Shown piece after piece: positions 39,970 through 47,407 of a stretch of DNA of 64,000 bases (positions within the stretch are counted from its first letter, which is position 1; each line of letters opens with the position of its first letter). The stretch is taken from the NCBI GenBank assembly GCA_963823435.1, contig CAWGLN010000006.1, positions 1 to 64,000 of the forward strand, in the 5' to 3' direction. The notes beneath the pieces are model-generated. The model ran no database searches and had not been told where the DNA came from. It saw nothing but the letters and a program-made list of their open reading frames with translations. Origin of the DNA: CAKZML01 sp963823435. GTDB taxonomy: Bacteria > Pseudomonadota > Gammaproteobacteria > Steroidobacterales > BM003. The position numbers and the translations under genes are program-made.

Positions 39970-40563
39970 ATGCAATCGATAGGACTGTTATTGACCCAGC
40001 CCGGACGCAACAGAAACTGGCTTTGCCTTTTGCTGTTGCTGGCCCTGGGCGCCTGTTCCTGGGCGCCGCCGCAGCCGACACCGTCTGCGAAAACCGCGGT
40101 CACGTCCCCGGTAAAGGGAACCGTGAACACATCGACCAAGACCAACGCAGGCTTGGCCAACTGGGGCGACGGAAGTCCCGAGTCGTCCTTGCGGGAGCAG
40201 ATAGTCCAGAGTGCGATGGCCATGATGGGCACACCCTATCGTTACGGTGGCGCGAGCCCCAGGGGATTTGATTGCAGTGGCCTGGTGGTCTATAGCTACA
40301 ATCAGGCGGGGGTGAGTGTCCCGCGCACCTCGCGTGAGCAATACCGCAAGGCACAGCCCGTGCCGGTGAGCGCTGCACGCCCGGGAGACCTGGTCTTCTT
40401 CGGCAGTAATCGTACCGTCAATCACGTGGGAATCTACCTCGGTGATGACGAGTTCATCCATGCCCCTGAAGCGGGCCAGAGCGTAAAAATCAGCAGCATC
40501 CAGGATGACTATTACAAAGCCCACTTTGCCGGCGTTGGGCGCCTCAGCGGGCCACCCCGGTAA
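39970..40563 (+). CDS. NlpC/P60 (C40) family lipoprotein hydrolase
   Basis: 197 residues. Lipobox LGAC with Cys29, a Pro/Thr-rich linker, then the NlpC/P60 domain: IVQSAMAMMGTPYRYGGASP, FDCSGLVVYSYNQAGVSVPR with catalytic Cys102, RPGDLVFFG, NHVGIYLGDDEFIHAPEAGQ with His152 and His164. These enzymes cut stem peptides of peptidoglycan (gamma-D-Glu-mDAP bond) and resemble Spr/MepS. It should sit at the outer membrane facing the periplasm. It is divergent from copy F across 149 bases. Confidence 0.92.
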   Translation: MQSIGLLLTQPGRNRNWLCLLLLLALGACSWAPPQPTPSAKTAVTSPVKGTVNTSTKTNAGLANWGDGSPESSLREQIVQSAMAMMGTPYRYGGASPRGFDCSGLVVYSYNQAGVSVPRTSREQYRKAQPVPVSAARPGDLVFFGSNRTVNHVGIYLGDDEFIHAPEAGQSVKISSIQDDYYKAHFAGVGRLSGPPR

Positions 40564-40666
40564 ATCGCAACAGCCCCCATTTCTGAATGCCCGGCAGTTC
40601 CAATCTGGCTGTGCTTGGGCTAACTTGCCTGTTGGTCATGGCCGATACCAGGGGCGGGTACATCAG

Positions 40667-41460
40667 ATGGCGGTAAATCCGGTAAACCATATTGCACAAA
40701 GCCTGCTGGATCGTCGCTGGGCAACCTTCGCGGTGGAACTGGTATTGGTGGTGACCGGTATCCTGATTGCGCTCGCCATAGATGGCTGGTCTGCAGACAG
40801 GGAAGATCGCAGGTCTGAAAGAGCCTATTTGGAATTGCTGGCCAGGGACCTGGGTCAGATCGAGTCCCAGTTGCAGCAGCAAATCGAATTTCGAAACCAG
40901 TATGGCCAATACCTCCGTGGCGGCCTACGACCTGATACAAAACCTTGATCCCGCCGGCACAGCGACCAGATTGGCAAGATGCTGGTTGCCGTGTCAGTGC
41001 GCCGAACCCTGTTTCTCGACAGCGCGGCGTACACCGACTTGATCAGTACCGGTAACCTGGGACTGATCACAGGATCGGGATTTACGCGATCGCATCACTC
41101 GATATTTTTCTGACGTCGGAACGTCGCGAATTGATTGTGGAGAAAAATAATCGGGTGTTTGTTGACGATATGTTTCTGGCCTTGATGGTTGATCATGGCG
41201 TGAGCTACCACCTCTGGAAAGACAGTCCGGTAGGGGCGGCAATGAATTTTGAATCCATCAGCAGCGCCTTCAGTCCGGCCATGCGTGAGCCGATGGACAA
41301 GGTGTTGTCTCTTCCGAAAGATGCGCCGGAGTGGACGCGGGTAAAACAACTGCTCTCCTGGCGGGCAATGGTTGCCGTAGTCGCCAGGGACAACGCAGCC
41401 AGCATATTGGCTGCCACTGTCGAATTGCGAAAGGACCTGGAAGCACACCTGGCGCAGTAA
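40667..41460 (+). CDS. DUF6090-like membrane-anchored protein (frameshifts)
   Basis: Starts MAVNPVNHIAQSLLDRRWAT at ATG 40667. One TM helix (FAVELVLVVTGILIALAIDGW) is followed by the W..DREDR..E..YL..L..DL pattern of DUF6090 and related proteins, and a helical periplasmic part: LFLDSAAYTDLISTGNLGLI, ERRELIVEKNNRVFVDDMFL, WTRVKQLLSWRAMVAVV. Indels near 40900, 40965, 41075 and 41117 must be corrected; each falls at a wobble position when aligned to give a continuous protein. Function unknown. Confidence 0.75.
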
Positions 41461-41524
41461 CGGCGCGATTCCTGGCTTTCTTGCAAAAATGTGACGTGGT
41501 TCGCAGGTAGGGATAATGCTTGCG

Positions 41525-41548
41525 CGGGAGCGATTTTTCGTGCTCCCG
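41525..41548 (+). promoter_or_regulatory. Hairpin and direct repeat upstream of a lipoprotein gene
   Basis: CGGGAGC and GCTCCCG pair across a 10-base loop (GATTTTTCGT). The 11 bases GGGAGCGATTT at 41526-41536 recur at 41558-41568, 30 bases before the ATG at 41598. It may be an operator, a leader structure, or the terminator of the upstream gene. Confidence 0.4.
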
Positions 41549-41597
41549 ATGTAAAATGGGAGCGATTTCTGTGAAACCCTGTCAGGATGCAAGACAC

Positions 41598-42356
41598 ATG
41601 AAGAAAGTACTCATTGCATTGGGAATTTCCGCGGGACTTGTTGCTTGCGGCGGAGTGACCTATCCGGACCGCCCGCCGACGGTGGATCCAATCATTGGTG
41701 GAATCTGGTTTGGCTATAATTTTACCGACCAGGTGGGGGACTCCCGGGAATTCATTGGCATCGCTACCGAAGATGGAACGTTCCGCTTCCTTGAGCTGGC
41801 GACCCGGGTCCAGTTTATCGGGACTGTCACCTTCAATGGTGAGATCGCGGAAGGCAGCGGGGTTGCGCTGGCCGCGCCGGGAGCAAGCTGGAGCGATACG
41901 AGTACGGCAAGCCCGCTGGATATCAGCGGTTTCGTGGTCGAGAGAGAATCCATGGAGGGAGACTGGAGTCTGGCCGCTGGCGAGACTGGCAACTACTGGC
42001 TGTTGTTCGACCCGGTGTATTTCAAGGATTCCTCGCTGGACCTGACGGCAGGCGTCTGGACCATGCTGGACGATACGGGTGCCGGGATCGGGACCCTGAC
42101 TATCGAGGTCGATGGTGGTCTCAACGGGCAGGATATTGCGGGCTGTCTGTATAGCGGAAGCCTCGGCATTATTGATACGCAGTACGACGTGTATGACGTC
42201 AGCGTCACCATTTCCAACTGTGGTGATGCCGACGGTGTTTATACAGGATTTGGAGCCCTCGGCGACGACCTTGAAGTGAACGACAGCATGGTGCTGATTA
42301 CCGATGACGGCAGTCGTTCATTCGCGGCAAACATGATGCGCGTACCGGCTGGATAA
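41598..42356 (+). CDS. Lipoprotein of unknown function
   Basis: 252 residues. Signal peptide MKKVLIALGISAGLVACGG with lipobox LVAC (Cys17). The mature part is beta-rich with repeating Gly/Asp/Thr-containing strands (IIGGIWFGYNFTDQVGDSRE, IATEDGTFRFLELATRVQF, GTVTFNGEIAEGSGVALAA), probably an eight-stranded barrel or two sandwich halves. Two pairs of Cys in the last third (GCLYSG, ISNCGD) may form a disulfide. I do not recognise a named family, though similar small beta lipoproteins are common in marine Gammaproteobacteria. Confidence 0.75.
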   Translation: MKKVLIALGISAGLVACGGVTYPDRPPTVDPIIGGIWFGYNFTDQVGDSREFIGIATEDGTFRFLELATRVQFIGTVTFNGEIAEGSGVALAAPGASWSDTSTASPLDISGFVVERESMEGDWSLAAGETGNYWLLFDPVYFKDSSLDLTAGVWTMLDDTGAGIGTLTIEVDGGLNGQDIAGCLYSGSLGIIDTQYDVYDVSVTISNCGDADGVYTGFGALGDDLEVNDSMVLITDDGSRSFAANMMRVPAG

Positions 42357-42405
42357 TCGGGTCGCAATAATGGTTGTGATGCCCCGCATCGCAACCGGTA
42401 CGCGC

Positions 42406-43342
42406 CTAGCGCCAGGCGTACAGATACGCCAGGGCGAAAATTTCAAAGTCGGAGCCGACCTCGGTAAGAATGCCGGTGCTGTAGTTGGCGCGTATCAGGT
42501 GTCTGTTGTTGAAAGGGTAGCTCAGGGTCAGCCCGGCTCGGGAGTTGCGTTGTATATCGTCCCTTTCCACCCCTCCCGTCGTGGACTGCCCTCCCTGGTA
42601 GAAATTCACATCGAGTGCCGCCCAGATTCCGGCCTTCATTACCCTTATCAGGTGAAACTCCGATGAATAAATTGGATCTTGCTCCCTCGTAGTGCCCATA
42701 AACTCGTCGTTGTCGCCATATATCCAGACGCCCAGTTCACCCTCGAGCAACCAGCCGGGAGCAAGCGGGACGATCACGCCCACGGCTGGCTTGGCAGACC
42801 AGCGGTTGGTGCCGGCGTTCAAGACCCTGTCGGTCTCATAGGCTCCGGTTGGAGCCTGAATCACCAGGCTGGCGCCGACAATGGTTTTTGGATCACCCAG
42901 CATTTCTACGGAATCCGGCTGGGTCCATGGCCGGGGCGCCACGCAGATTGATCGCAAAGCGGACGCGCGCATCGGCAAACGCGTCGATGTCCCGGGTCAG
43001 GAACTGCCCCTCTACGGTCCCCTCGGTCCGGCCCCAGGCATACGGAAGATTAAGCTGTACGGTGGCGGTGCGGTCAAACAGGCCAAAGAATCGCTGATAG
43101 GTCAGTGCGGCCCCGTTGAGCGTCGAATCCACGCCATAGATGGGCAGGGACGGATCGGTGAGAACGTCGCCGGTAGATAGCTGGTAGCCGATGCCGAATA
43201 CATTGGTTCCGGTGGGCGCGGGCCAGTAGGCGCGCGGCGTCAGTTCCTGGGCAAAGCCGACACGGCAGAGCAGGCTTAGCGCGAGCAGCATCAGGGCACC
43301 GAGCAGGAAACGGTGCCGGTGCAGTCCGGGTGTTCTGGCCAT
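42406..43342 (-). CDS. Outer-membrane transporter-like protein, phenol-degradation (MetA) type (one frameshift)
   Basis: A signal peptide (FLLGALMLLALSLLCRVGFA) then QELTPRAYWPAPTGTNVFGI and GYQLSTGDVLTDPSLPIYGV, the opening of the Phenol_MetA_deg-like 'transporter' family. Barrel strands follow (YQRFFGLFDRTATVQLNLPY, VVGASLVIQAPTGAYE-type strand, KPAVGVIVPLAPGWLLEGEL), ending in an aromatic strand (FEIFALAYLYAWR). A frame change near 42925 joins the two halves. It should be a beta-barrel in the outer membrane; the substrate is unknown. Confidence 0.78.
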
Positions 43343-43431
43343 CTGGAATTATCTCGTTAGCAAAACAATGACGAGTCAGTGCAAACAGCGACCGTATGAT
43401 ACGGTATCACGCGGGATGCTAGATAAGTCGG

Positions 43432-43514
43432 AAAAGGGTGACAGGCACCTGTTGCCTGGGGACCTTCAATCAAGGGATTGAAAAAGGCGGCGGGAAATCA
43501 GGGGGACAGTAACC
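43432..43514. repeat. Intergenic repeat fragments (two motifs)
   Basis: AAAAGGGTGACAGGCACCT at 43432-43450 recurs with two mismatches at 50546-50564. GGGGGACAGTAACC at 43501-43514 is the same motif as the repeats at 47261-47391 and 62912-62933. Both look like pieces of a dispersed REP-like element. The rest of 43343-43637 holds no gene. Confidence 0.6.
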
Positions 43515-43637
43515 ATAACCCCCGAGCAATCGAAGAGTGCAACGGTCGCCAGGACAGCGACTTCACTTGTGCTGGCAGAGTCCCGGGTTATACTTTTTGA
43601 CAGGACATGCAACGAGGCTCGGCCACCGGCCACCAAT

Positions 43638-43860
43638 ATGACAAACTTCAAAGACAAGCTGATCGACAAATACCGTCACAAGATCCGGGAAAAGGCCATC
43701 GTGCAGGCGAAAAAACGCATCGCCCTTTCCGGGAAGAAGGTTGCAGATTTTTCCGCAGGACGAGCTTGAGTTCATCGTTGTCGATGAAGAAAAGAAGATC
43801 AAGGCAGGCATGAGAAATACCGGCATAGTCGCGTTGCTCATCGCGCTGGGATTGAGTTAA
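43638..43860 (+). CDS. Small hypothetical protein (one frameshift)
   Basis: About 73 residues: MTNFKDKLIDKYRHKIREKA, a basic amphipathic helix, then VQAKKRIALSGKKVADF, and after an indel in the T run near 43750, PQDELEFIVVDEEKKIKAGM and a hydrophobic C-terminus (TGIVALLIALGLS). It is 4 bases before the next gene and in the same direction. I do not recognise it. It is probably part of a small operon reaching to the exonuclease at 45572. Confidence 0.5.
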
Positions 43861-43864
43861 GCCA

Positions 43865-44260
43865 GTGCTGAACCAGATACTCAGGTTCACGCTCTTTACC
43901 TCTCTCTGGATGTGGCTCAGACCCCGCTGGCGTGGTCTGTTGGCCTCTACGTGTTTTTGTCGGCCTGGTTACGCTCGGTCATCGGGAGTACCTGGATTAC
44001 GTGACCCTCTCCGGGGACAGCAGCTTTTTGATCTGGTCCTATGCGGTCAAGTGGTTGCTAATCGCCAGCGGCTTGTTGGCCTACTTCCTGCTGGTGGTCA
44101 TGTGGCCCAGGCCCCGCCAGACGAGGGCGGGCAAGTCCACCGGGAGCAAGGGCCAGGCCGCCATGACTGCCGGCAGAGCCGGAAGATGATGGTTTCGATT
44201 TCCTGCGCAGCAAGAAACGTCTGCAGAAGCCGCGCCGAGAAGCTACTGGACAAGAAGTAG
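43865..44260 (+). CDS. Small two-helix membrane protein (frameshifts)
   Basis: Probable GTG start at 43865 (LNQILRFTLFTSLWMWLRPR). After indels near 43940 and 44185 it reads as an interrupted helix region, YLDYVTLSGDSSFLIWSYAV, a second TM (WLLIASGLLAYFLLVVMWP), and a charged tail (EDDGFDFLRSKKRLQ, EKLLDKK). An inner-membrane protein of about 130 residues with a cytoplasmic tail. Not recognised. It lies between the preceding small protein and the YaaW-like gene with tiny gaps. Confidence 0.45.
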   Translation: MLNQILRFTLFTSLWMWLRPRWRGLLASTCFCRPGYARSSGVPGLRDPLRGQQLFDLVLCGQVVANRQRLVGLLPAGGHVAQAPPDEGGQVHREQGPGRHDCRQSRKMMVSISCAARNVCRSRAEKLLDKK

Positions 44261-44267
44261 CGACGTC

Positions 44268-45079
44268 TTGGATACAAAACCGGATATCGATTTGGACATC
44301 ACCATCAGGAATGTGCTCTATGCCTGGAGCCGGGAAGAGCTGGTCAACCTGGCGCGCGATACTGGAGCTGGAGTCAGGGCGCGCTTCGGTGGCGGACATC
44401 GAGGAGCGAATCAAGTGGCTGTATCACTCGAGGACCCGGGCCCAGGTTATGTCGACGCTGTCCGGAACCGCGGCAAAAGTCCGCTCACTGATCGATAACA
44501 AGCAACGTCCCGGACGCAGTGTCGATGAGCAGTATCCGGTGCCTGCTTACCCGGAGCTTGTGTTCGGACTGGCCGACAAACTCAAGGTAAGAGAAGAAGA
44601 CGCGACGCTTGAGGATTGCGAGGAGGCCGATGTCTCACGAGGTGATCATCCAGGCCCTGCAAAAGATGACACCGTCGCAGCGACGCACGTTCTTCAACCA
44701 ACCTATCGACCTGGGCGAGGTGCTGGAAGCGGCGAACGCACGCAGCGGTGGCCTGGTCGGGCCGAAGACAACCGTGGTGGCGCTGCAAAGCACCCGTCCT
44801 CGCGGGTTGTCACTGTACGTGGCCTCATCAACCGCCCTGGGTTTTATGACCCACGCCATGGGCATGAGTCTGCCGTTTGCGGCGATCAAGGGCCTGGGTG
44901 CCACGGTTGCCTTCGTCATCGGCCCGGTCGGCTGGTTGGCGGCTGGTGGCTGGGCGGTGTGGCTGGCCACCGGCCCGGAGTGGAAGAAACTCCTGCCGGC
45001 GATCCTGTATATCACCGCGACCAACAGTTACGCAGGATTGACTGGCTCGAGCGACGCTCAAGCGAACACCGATGAGTAG
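44268..45079 (+). CDS. YaaW/UPF0174-like protein (frameshifts)
   Basis: Probable TTG start at 44268 (LDTKPDIDLDITIRNVLYAW), 7 bases after the previous stop. The N-terminal part SREELVNLARILELESG and IEERIKWLYHSRTRAQVMST and the long helical middle resemble the YaaW (UPF0174) family. After a frame change near 44625 it continues HEVIIQALQKMTPSQRRTFF, NARSGGLVGPKTTVVALQS, and a hydrophobic Gly/Ala-rich C-terminus (LPFAAIKGLGATVAFVIGPV, GWLAAGGWAVWLATG) as in YaaW. Function unknown. The resemblance is by layout, not by a strong motif. Confidence 0.5.
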
Positions 45080-45572
45080 CTTTGTCGCAATAGACTTTGA
45101 AACCGCGGCCTACAGTCGGGCCAGCGCCTGTGCTCTCGGCATGGTGTATGTGCGCGACCGACAGATTGTCGAAGAGAAGACTCTTCTGATACGACCCCCG
45201 AGCCGGGAGTTCGTCTTTACTTACATTCACGGCCTGAGCTGGACTGATGTCCAGTATCAACCGACTTTCGCCGGGCACTGGGACACCATCGAGGAATTCA
45301 TACACCGGGGTGATTTCCTGGTGGCGCACAATGCAGGCTTCGACCGTGGCGTGATGGGCGGTTGTTGTGAGCGTTACGCTTTGCCGAAACCGGTGTTGCC
45401 CTTCGTATGCACCGTGCAGTTAGCCAGGCGTCTATGGGATATCCGCCCCACGAAGTTGCCCGATGTCTGTCGCTACCACGGTATCGACTTGAAGCATCAC
45501 GATGCCGCCTCGGATTCCCGTGCCTGCGCGAAGATCGTGATCGCCGCAGAGGAAGACGGCTGGACCTACTAG
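45072..45572 (+). CDS. DEDDh 3'-5' exonuclease, DnaQ-like
   Basis: 166 residues. ExoI FVAIDFETA (Asp8, Glu10), ExoII FLVAHNAGFDRGVM, ExoIII KHHDAASDSRACAKI with the His and Asp of the DEDDh class. 'FETA..SR.SACA.G.V.VRD' matches the single-domain exonucleases related to DNA polymerase III epsilon. Cytosolic; acts on single-stranded DNA or RNA ends. ATG 45072 lies inside the end of the previous gene (8-base overlap), so it is coupled to the YaaW-like protein. Confidence 0.9.
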   Translation: MSSFVAIDFETAAYSRASACALGMVYVRDRQIVEEKTLLIRPPSREFVFTYIHGLSWTDVQYQPTFAGHWDTIEEFIHRGDFLVAHNAGFDRGVMGGCCERYALPKPVLPFVCTVQLARRLWDIRPTKLPDVCRYHGIDLKHHDAASDSRACAKIVIAAEEDGWTY

Positions 45573-45672
45573 ACGTGCCCCGGGTTTTGGAGATTCTATG
45601 GCCCAGCGGGGCTTTTGCTGTAGGATATCAACCTGTTCCGGCTTGCCGACAGAGTACTGCAAGAGAAAAAAT

Positions 45673-47262
45673 ATGAGTGAAAAACAGTCTGGTATCGGCG
45701 GGTATTTCGAAGAACTCAAGCGCCGCAAGGTGATCCGTGTCGCTATCGCCTACGTGGTTGGCGCATGGGTATTGATGCAGGTTGCCGATGCCACCTTCGA
45801 GCCCCTGAACCTGCCGCAATGGTCGACCACCCTGGTATTGTGGCTGCTGGCGCTGGGTTTCCCTGTGGCGCTGATCCTCGCCTGGGCACTGGAAGTCACG
45901 CCTGAAGGTATTCGCCGCACCAGGAAACAACGCCGCAAGCCCGCCAGCGCAACCAAGCAAGCGACCAGTACCCAGACCGAGCACTCCATCGCGGTGCTGC
46001 CATTCAGCGATATGAGTCCGGAGAAAGACCAGGATCATTTCTGCGAGGGCATGGCGGAGGAGATCATCAACTCGCTGGCTTGTATCCCGGGTGTGCAAGT
46101 CGCCTCGCGCACCTCCTCGTTTCAGTTCAAGGGCACCAGCATGGCCATCGACGTGATCGGCGAACGCCTGAACGTAGATACCGTGCTTGAGGGTAGCGTG
46201 AGGAAGGATGGCAACGATTTGCGTGTGACCGCACAGCTGATCAATGTCGCTGATGGGTTCCACATCTGGTCGAAGAGCTTTGAACGTGAATTAAAAGGCG
46301 TATTCGGGATCCAGAAAGAGATCGCGGAGAGCGTGGCCAGGGCATTCAAGCTGTCCATCAGCCCCAGCACGGAAAAGGCCATTGAGCACCAGCCCACGCA
46401 GAATATGGAGGCGTATGAGGCCTACCTGCGTGGCCGCCGGCACTTCTACCAGTTCAACGATGCGGAATGGAAAAAGGCGAGTGTGGAGTTTTCCCGCGCC
46501 GTTGATCTTGATCCGGATTACGCCCTGGCCTACGCCGGTCTGGCGGATTGTTATTCACTGATCTACATGTATACCGACAGTTCCGTGTCGAATCGTCAGC
46601 AGGCGGAGACCAACAGTCGCCTGGCCCTGCAACTTGCACCGGATGTTGCCCAGGTACACGCATCACGTGGCCTGGCCTTGTCGCACAGCAAGCGTGAGGG
46701 TGGTGCCGAGGGCGCCTTTGAGCGGGCCATCGAACTGGATCCCATGTTGTATGACGCGTACTACTATTACGGTAGGTATGCCCTGGCAAAAGGCAAATTC
46801 GAACAGGCGGTCGAGTTATTCGAAAAAGCCTCGAAGCTGCGTCCCGATGACTACCAGGCGGTGAACCTGCTGACCCAGGTATACCGGACGCTGGGGCGGG
46901 AGGAAGAGCGTGCCGAGGCGACCAGGCGCACCCTCGATCTCATCAAGAAACGCCTGCAAACCACACCGGATGATATTCGGGCCCTGTGTCTGGGCGCGGG
47001 CCGCGCAATTGAGGCTGGTCAGCCTGGGTTAGGACTGGAATGGCTTGAGCGGGCCAGGGCCGGTTCCCCCGATGACCCGGTGACCTATTACAATATCGCC
47101 TGCGCCTACGCCGGTCTGGGAGAAATCGACAAGGCGCTTGAGTGCCTTGAAAAATCCATGTACGGGATTTCAGATGCCTCCCTGGAATGGATGGAGAACG
47201 ACAGCGATCTCGATCCTCTGCGTGAGCACCCGCGTTATAGAGCCCTGGTGGAAAAGCGATAG
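45673..47262 (+). CDS. TPR-family copy G: membrane-anchored TolB/FlgO-like TPR protein, two-TM form
   Basis: 529 residues, unbroken. MSEKQSGIGGYFEELKRRKV, two TMs with FEPLNLPQWSTTL between, LEVTPEGIRRTRKQRRKPAS, and no third TM before SIAVLPFSDMSPEKDQDHFC, EGMAEEIINSLACIPGVQ, VASRTSSFQFKG, TVLEGSVRKDGNDLR, FGIQKEIAESVARAF. TPRs: LDPDYALAYAGLADCYSLIY, LAPDVAQVHASRGLAL, LDPMLYDAYYYYGRYALAKG. It ends MENDSDLDPLREHPRYRALV. Without TM3 and with a basic KQRRK stretch after TM2, the soluble part should be cytoplasmic. It is a near-duplicate of copy H. Confidence 0.92.
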   Translation: MSEKQSGIGGYFEELKRRKVIRVAIAYVVGAWVLMQVADATFEPLNLPQWSTTLVLWLLALGFPVALILAWALEVTPEGIRRTRKQRRKPASATKQATSTQTEHSIAVLPFSDMSPEKDQDHFCEGMAEEIINSLACIPGVQVASRTSSFQFKGTSMAIDVIGERLNVDTVLEGSVRKDGNDLRVTAQLINVADGFHIWSKSFERELKGVFGIQKEIAESVARAFKLSISPSTEKAIEHQPTQNMEAYEAYLRGRRHFYQFNDAEWKKASVEFSRAVDLDPDYALAYAGLADCYSLIYMYTDSSVSNRQQAETNSRLALQLAPDVAQVHASRGLALSHSKREGGAEGAFERAIELDPMLYDAYYYYGRYALAKGKFEQAVELFEKASKLRPDDYQAVNLLTQVYRTLGREEERAEATRRTLDLIKKRLQTTPDDIRALCLGAGRAIEAGQPGLGLEWLERARAGSPDDPVTYYNIACAYAGLGEIDKALECLEKSMYGISDASLEWMENDSDLDPLREHPRYRALVEKR

Positions 47263-47395
47263 AATTAGGGGGACAGCAACCTTAGAATTAGGGGGACAGC
47301 AACCTTATCTCCCACAAAGTAAGACCGTAAATGCAGGCAACGGTTGCCTTCGGCGCCGATCACCCAAGAGTTAAGGTTACTGTCCCCGAATTTTT
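47261..47395. repeat. REP-like element between duplicated genes: tandem 23-mer plus inverted copy
   Basis: A 23-base unit (core GGGGGACAGCAACCTT) is repeated in direct tandem at 47261-47283 and 47284-47306. An inverted, slightly changed copy (TTAAGGTTACTGTCCCCGAA) lies at 47371-47390. Between them GGCAAC-G-GTTGCC at 47336-47348 is a small perfect hairpin. The element therefore has inverted ends and could fold into a long structure. Short single copies occur at 43501-43514 and 62912-62933. It looks like a REP/REPIN or MITE; no transposase is nearby. Confidence 0.7.
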
Positions 47396-47407
47396 AAAGA
47401 GAAAAGC

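Noticed and set aside
47261..47306. Tandem 23-base repeats as a small CRISPR array
   Set aside because: Only two directly adjoining units without spacers, no cas genes, and the same motif occurs singly elsewhere.
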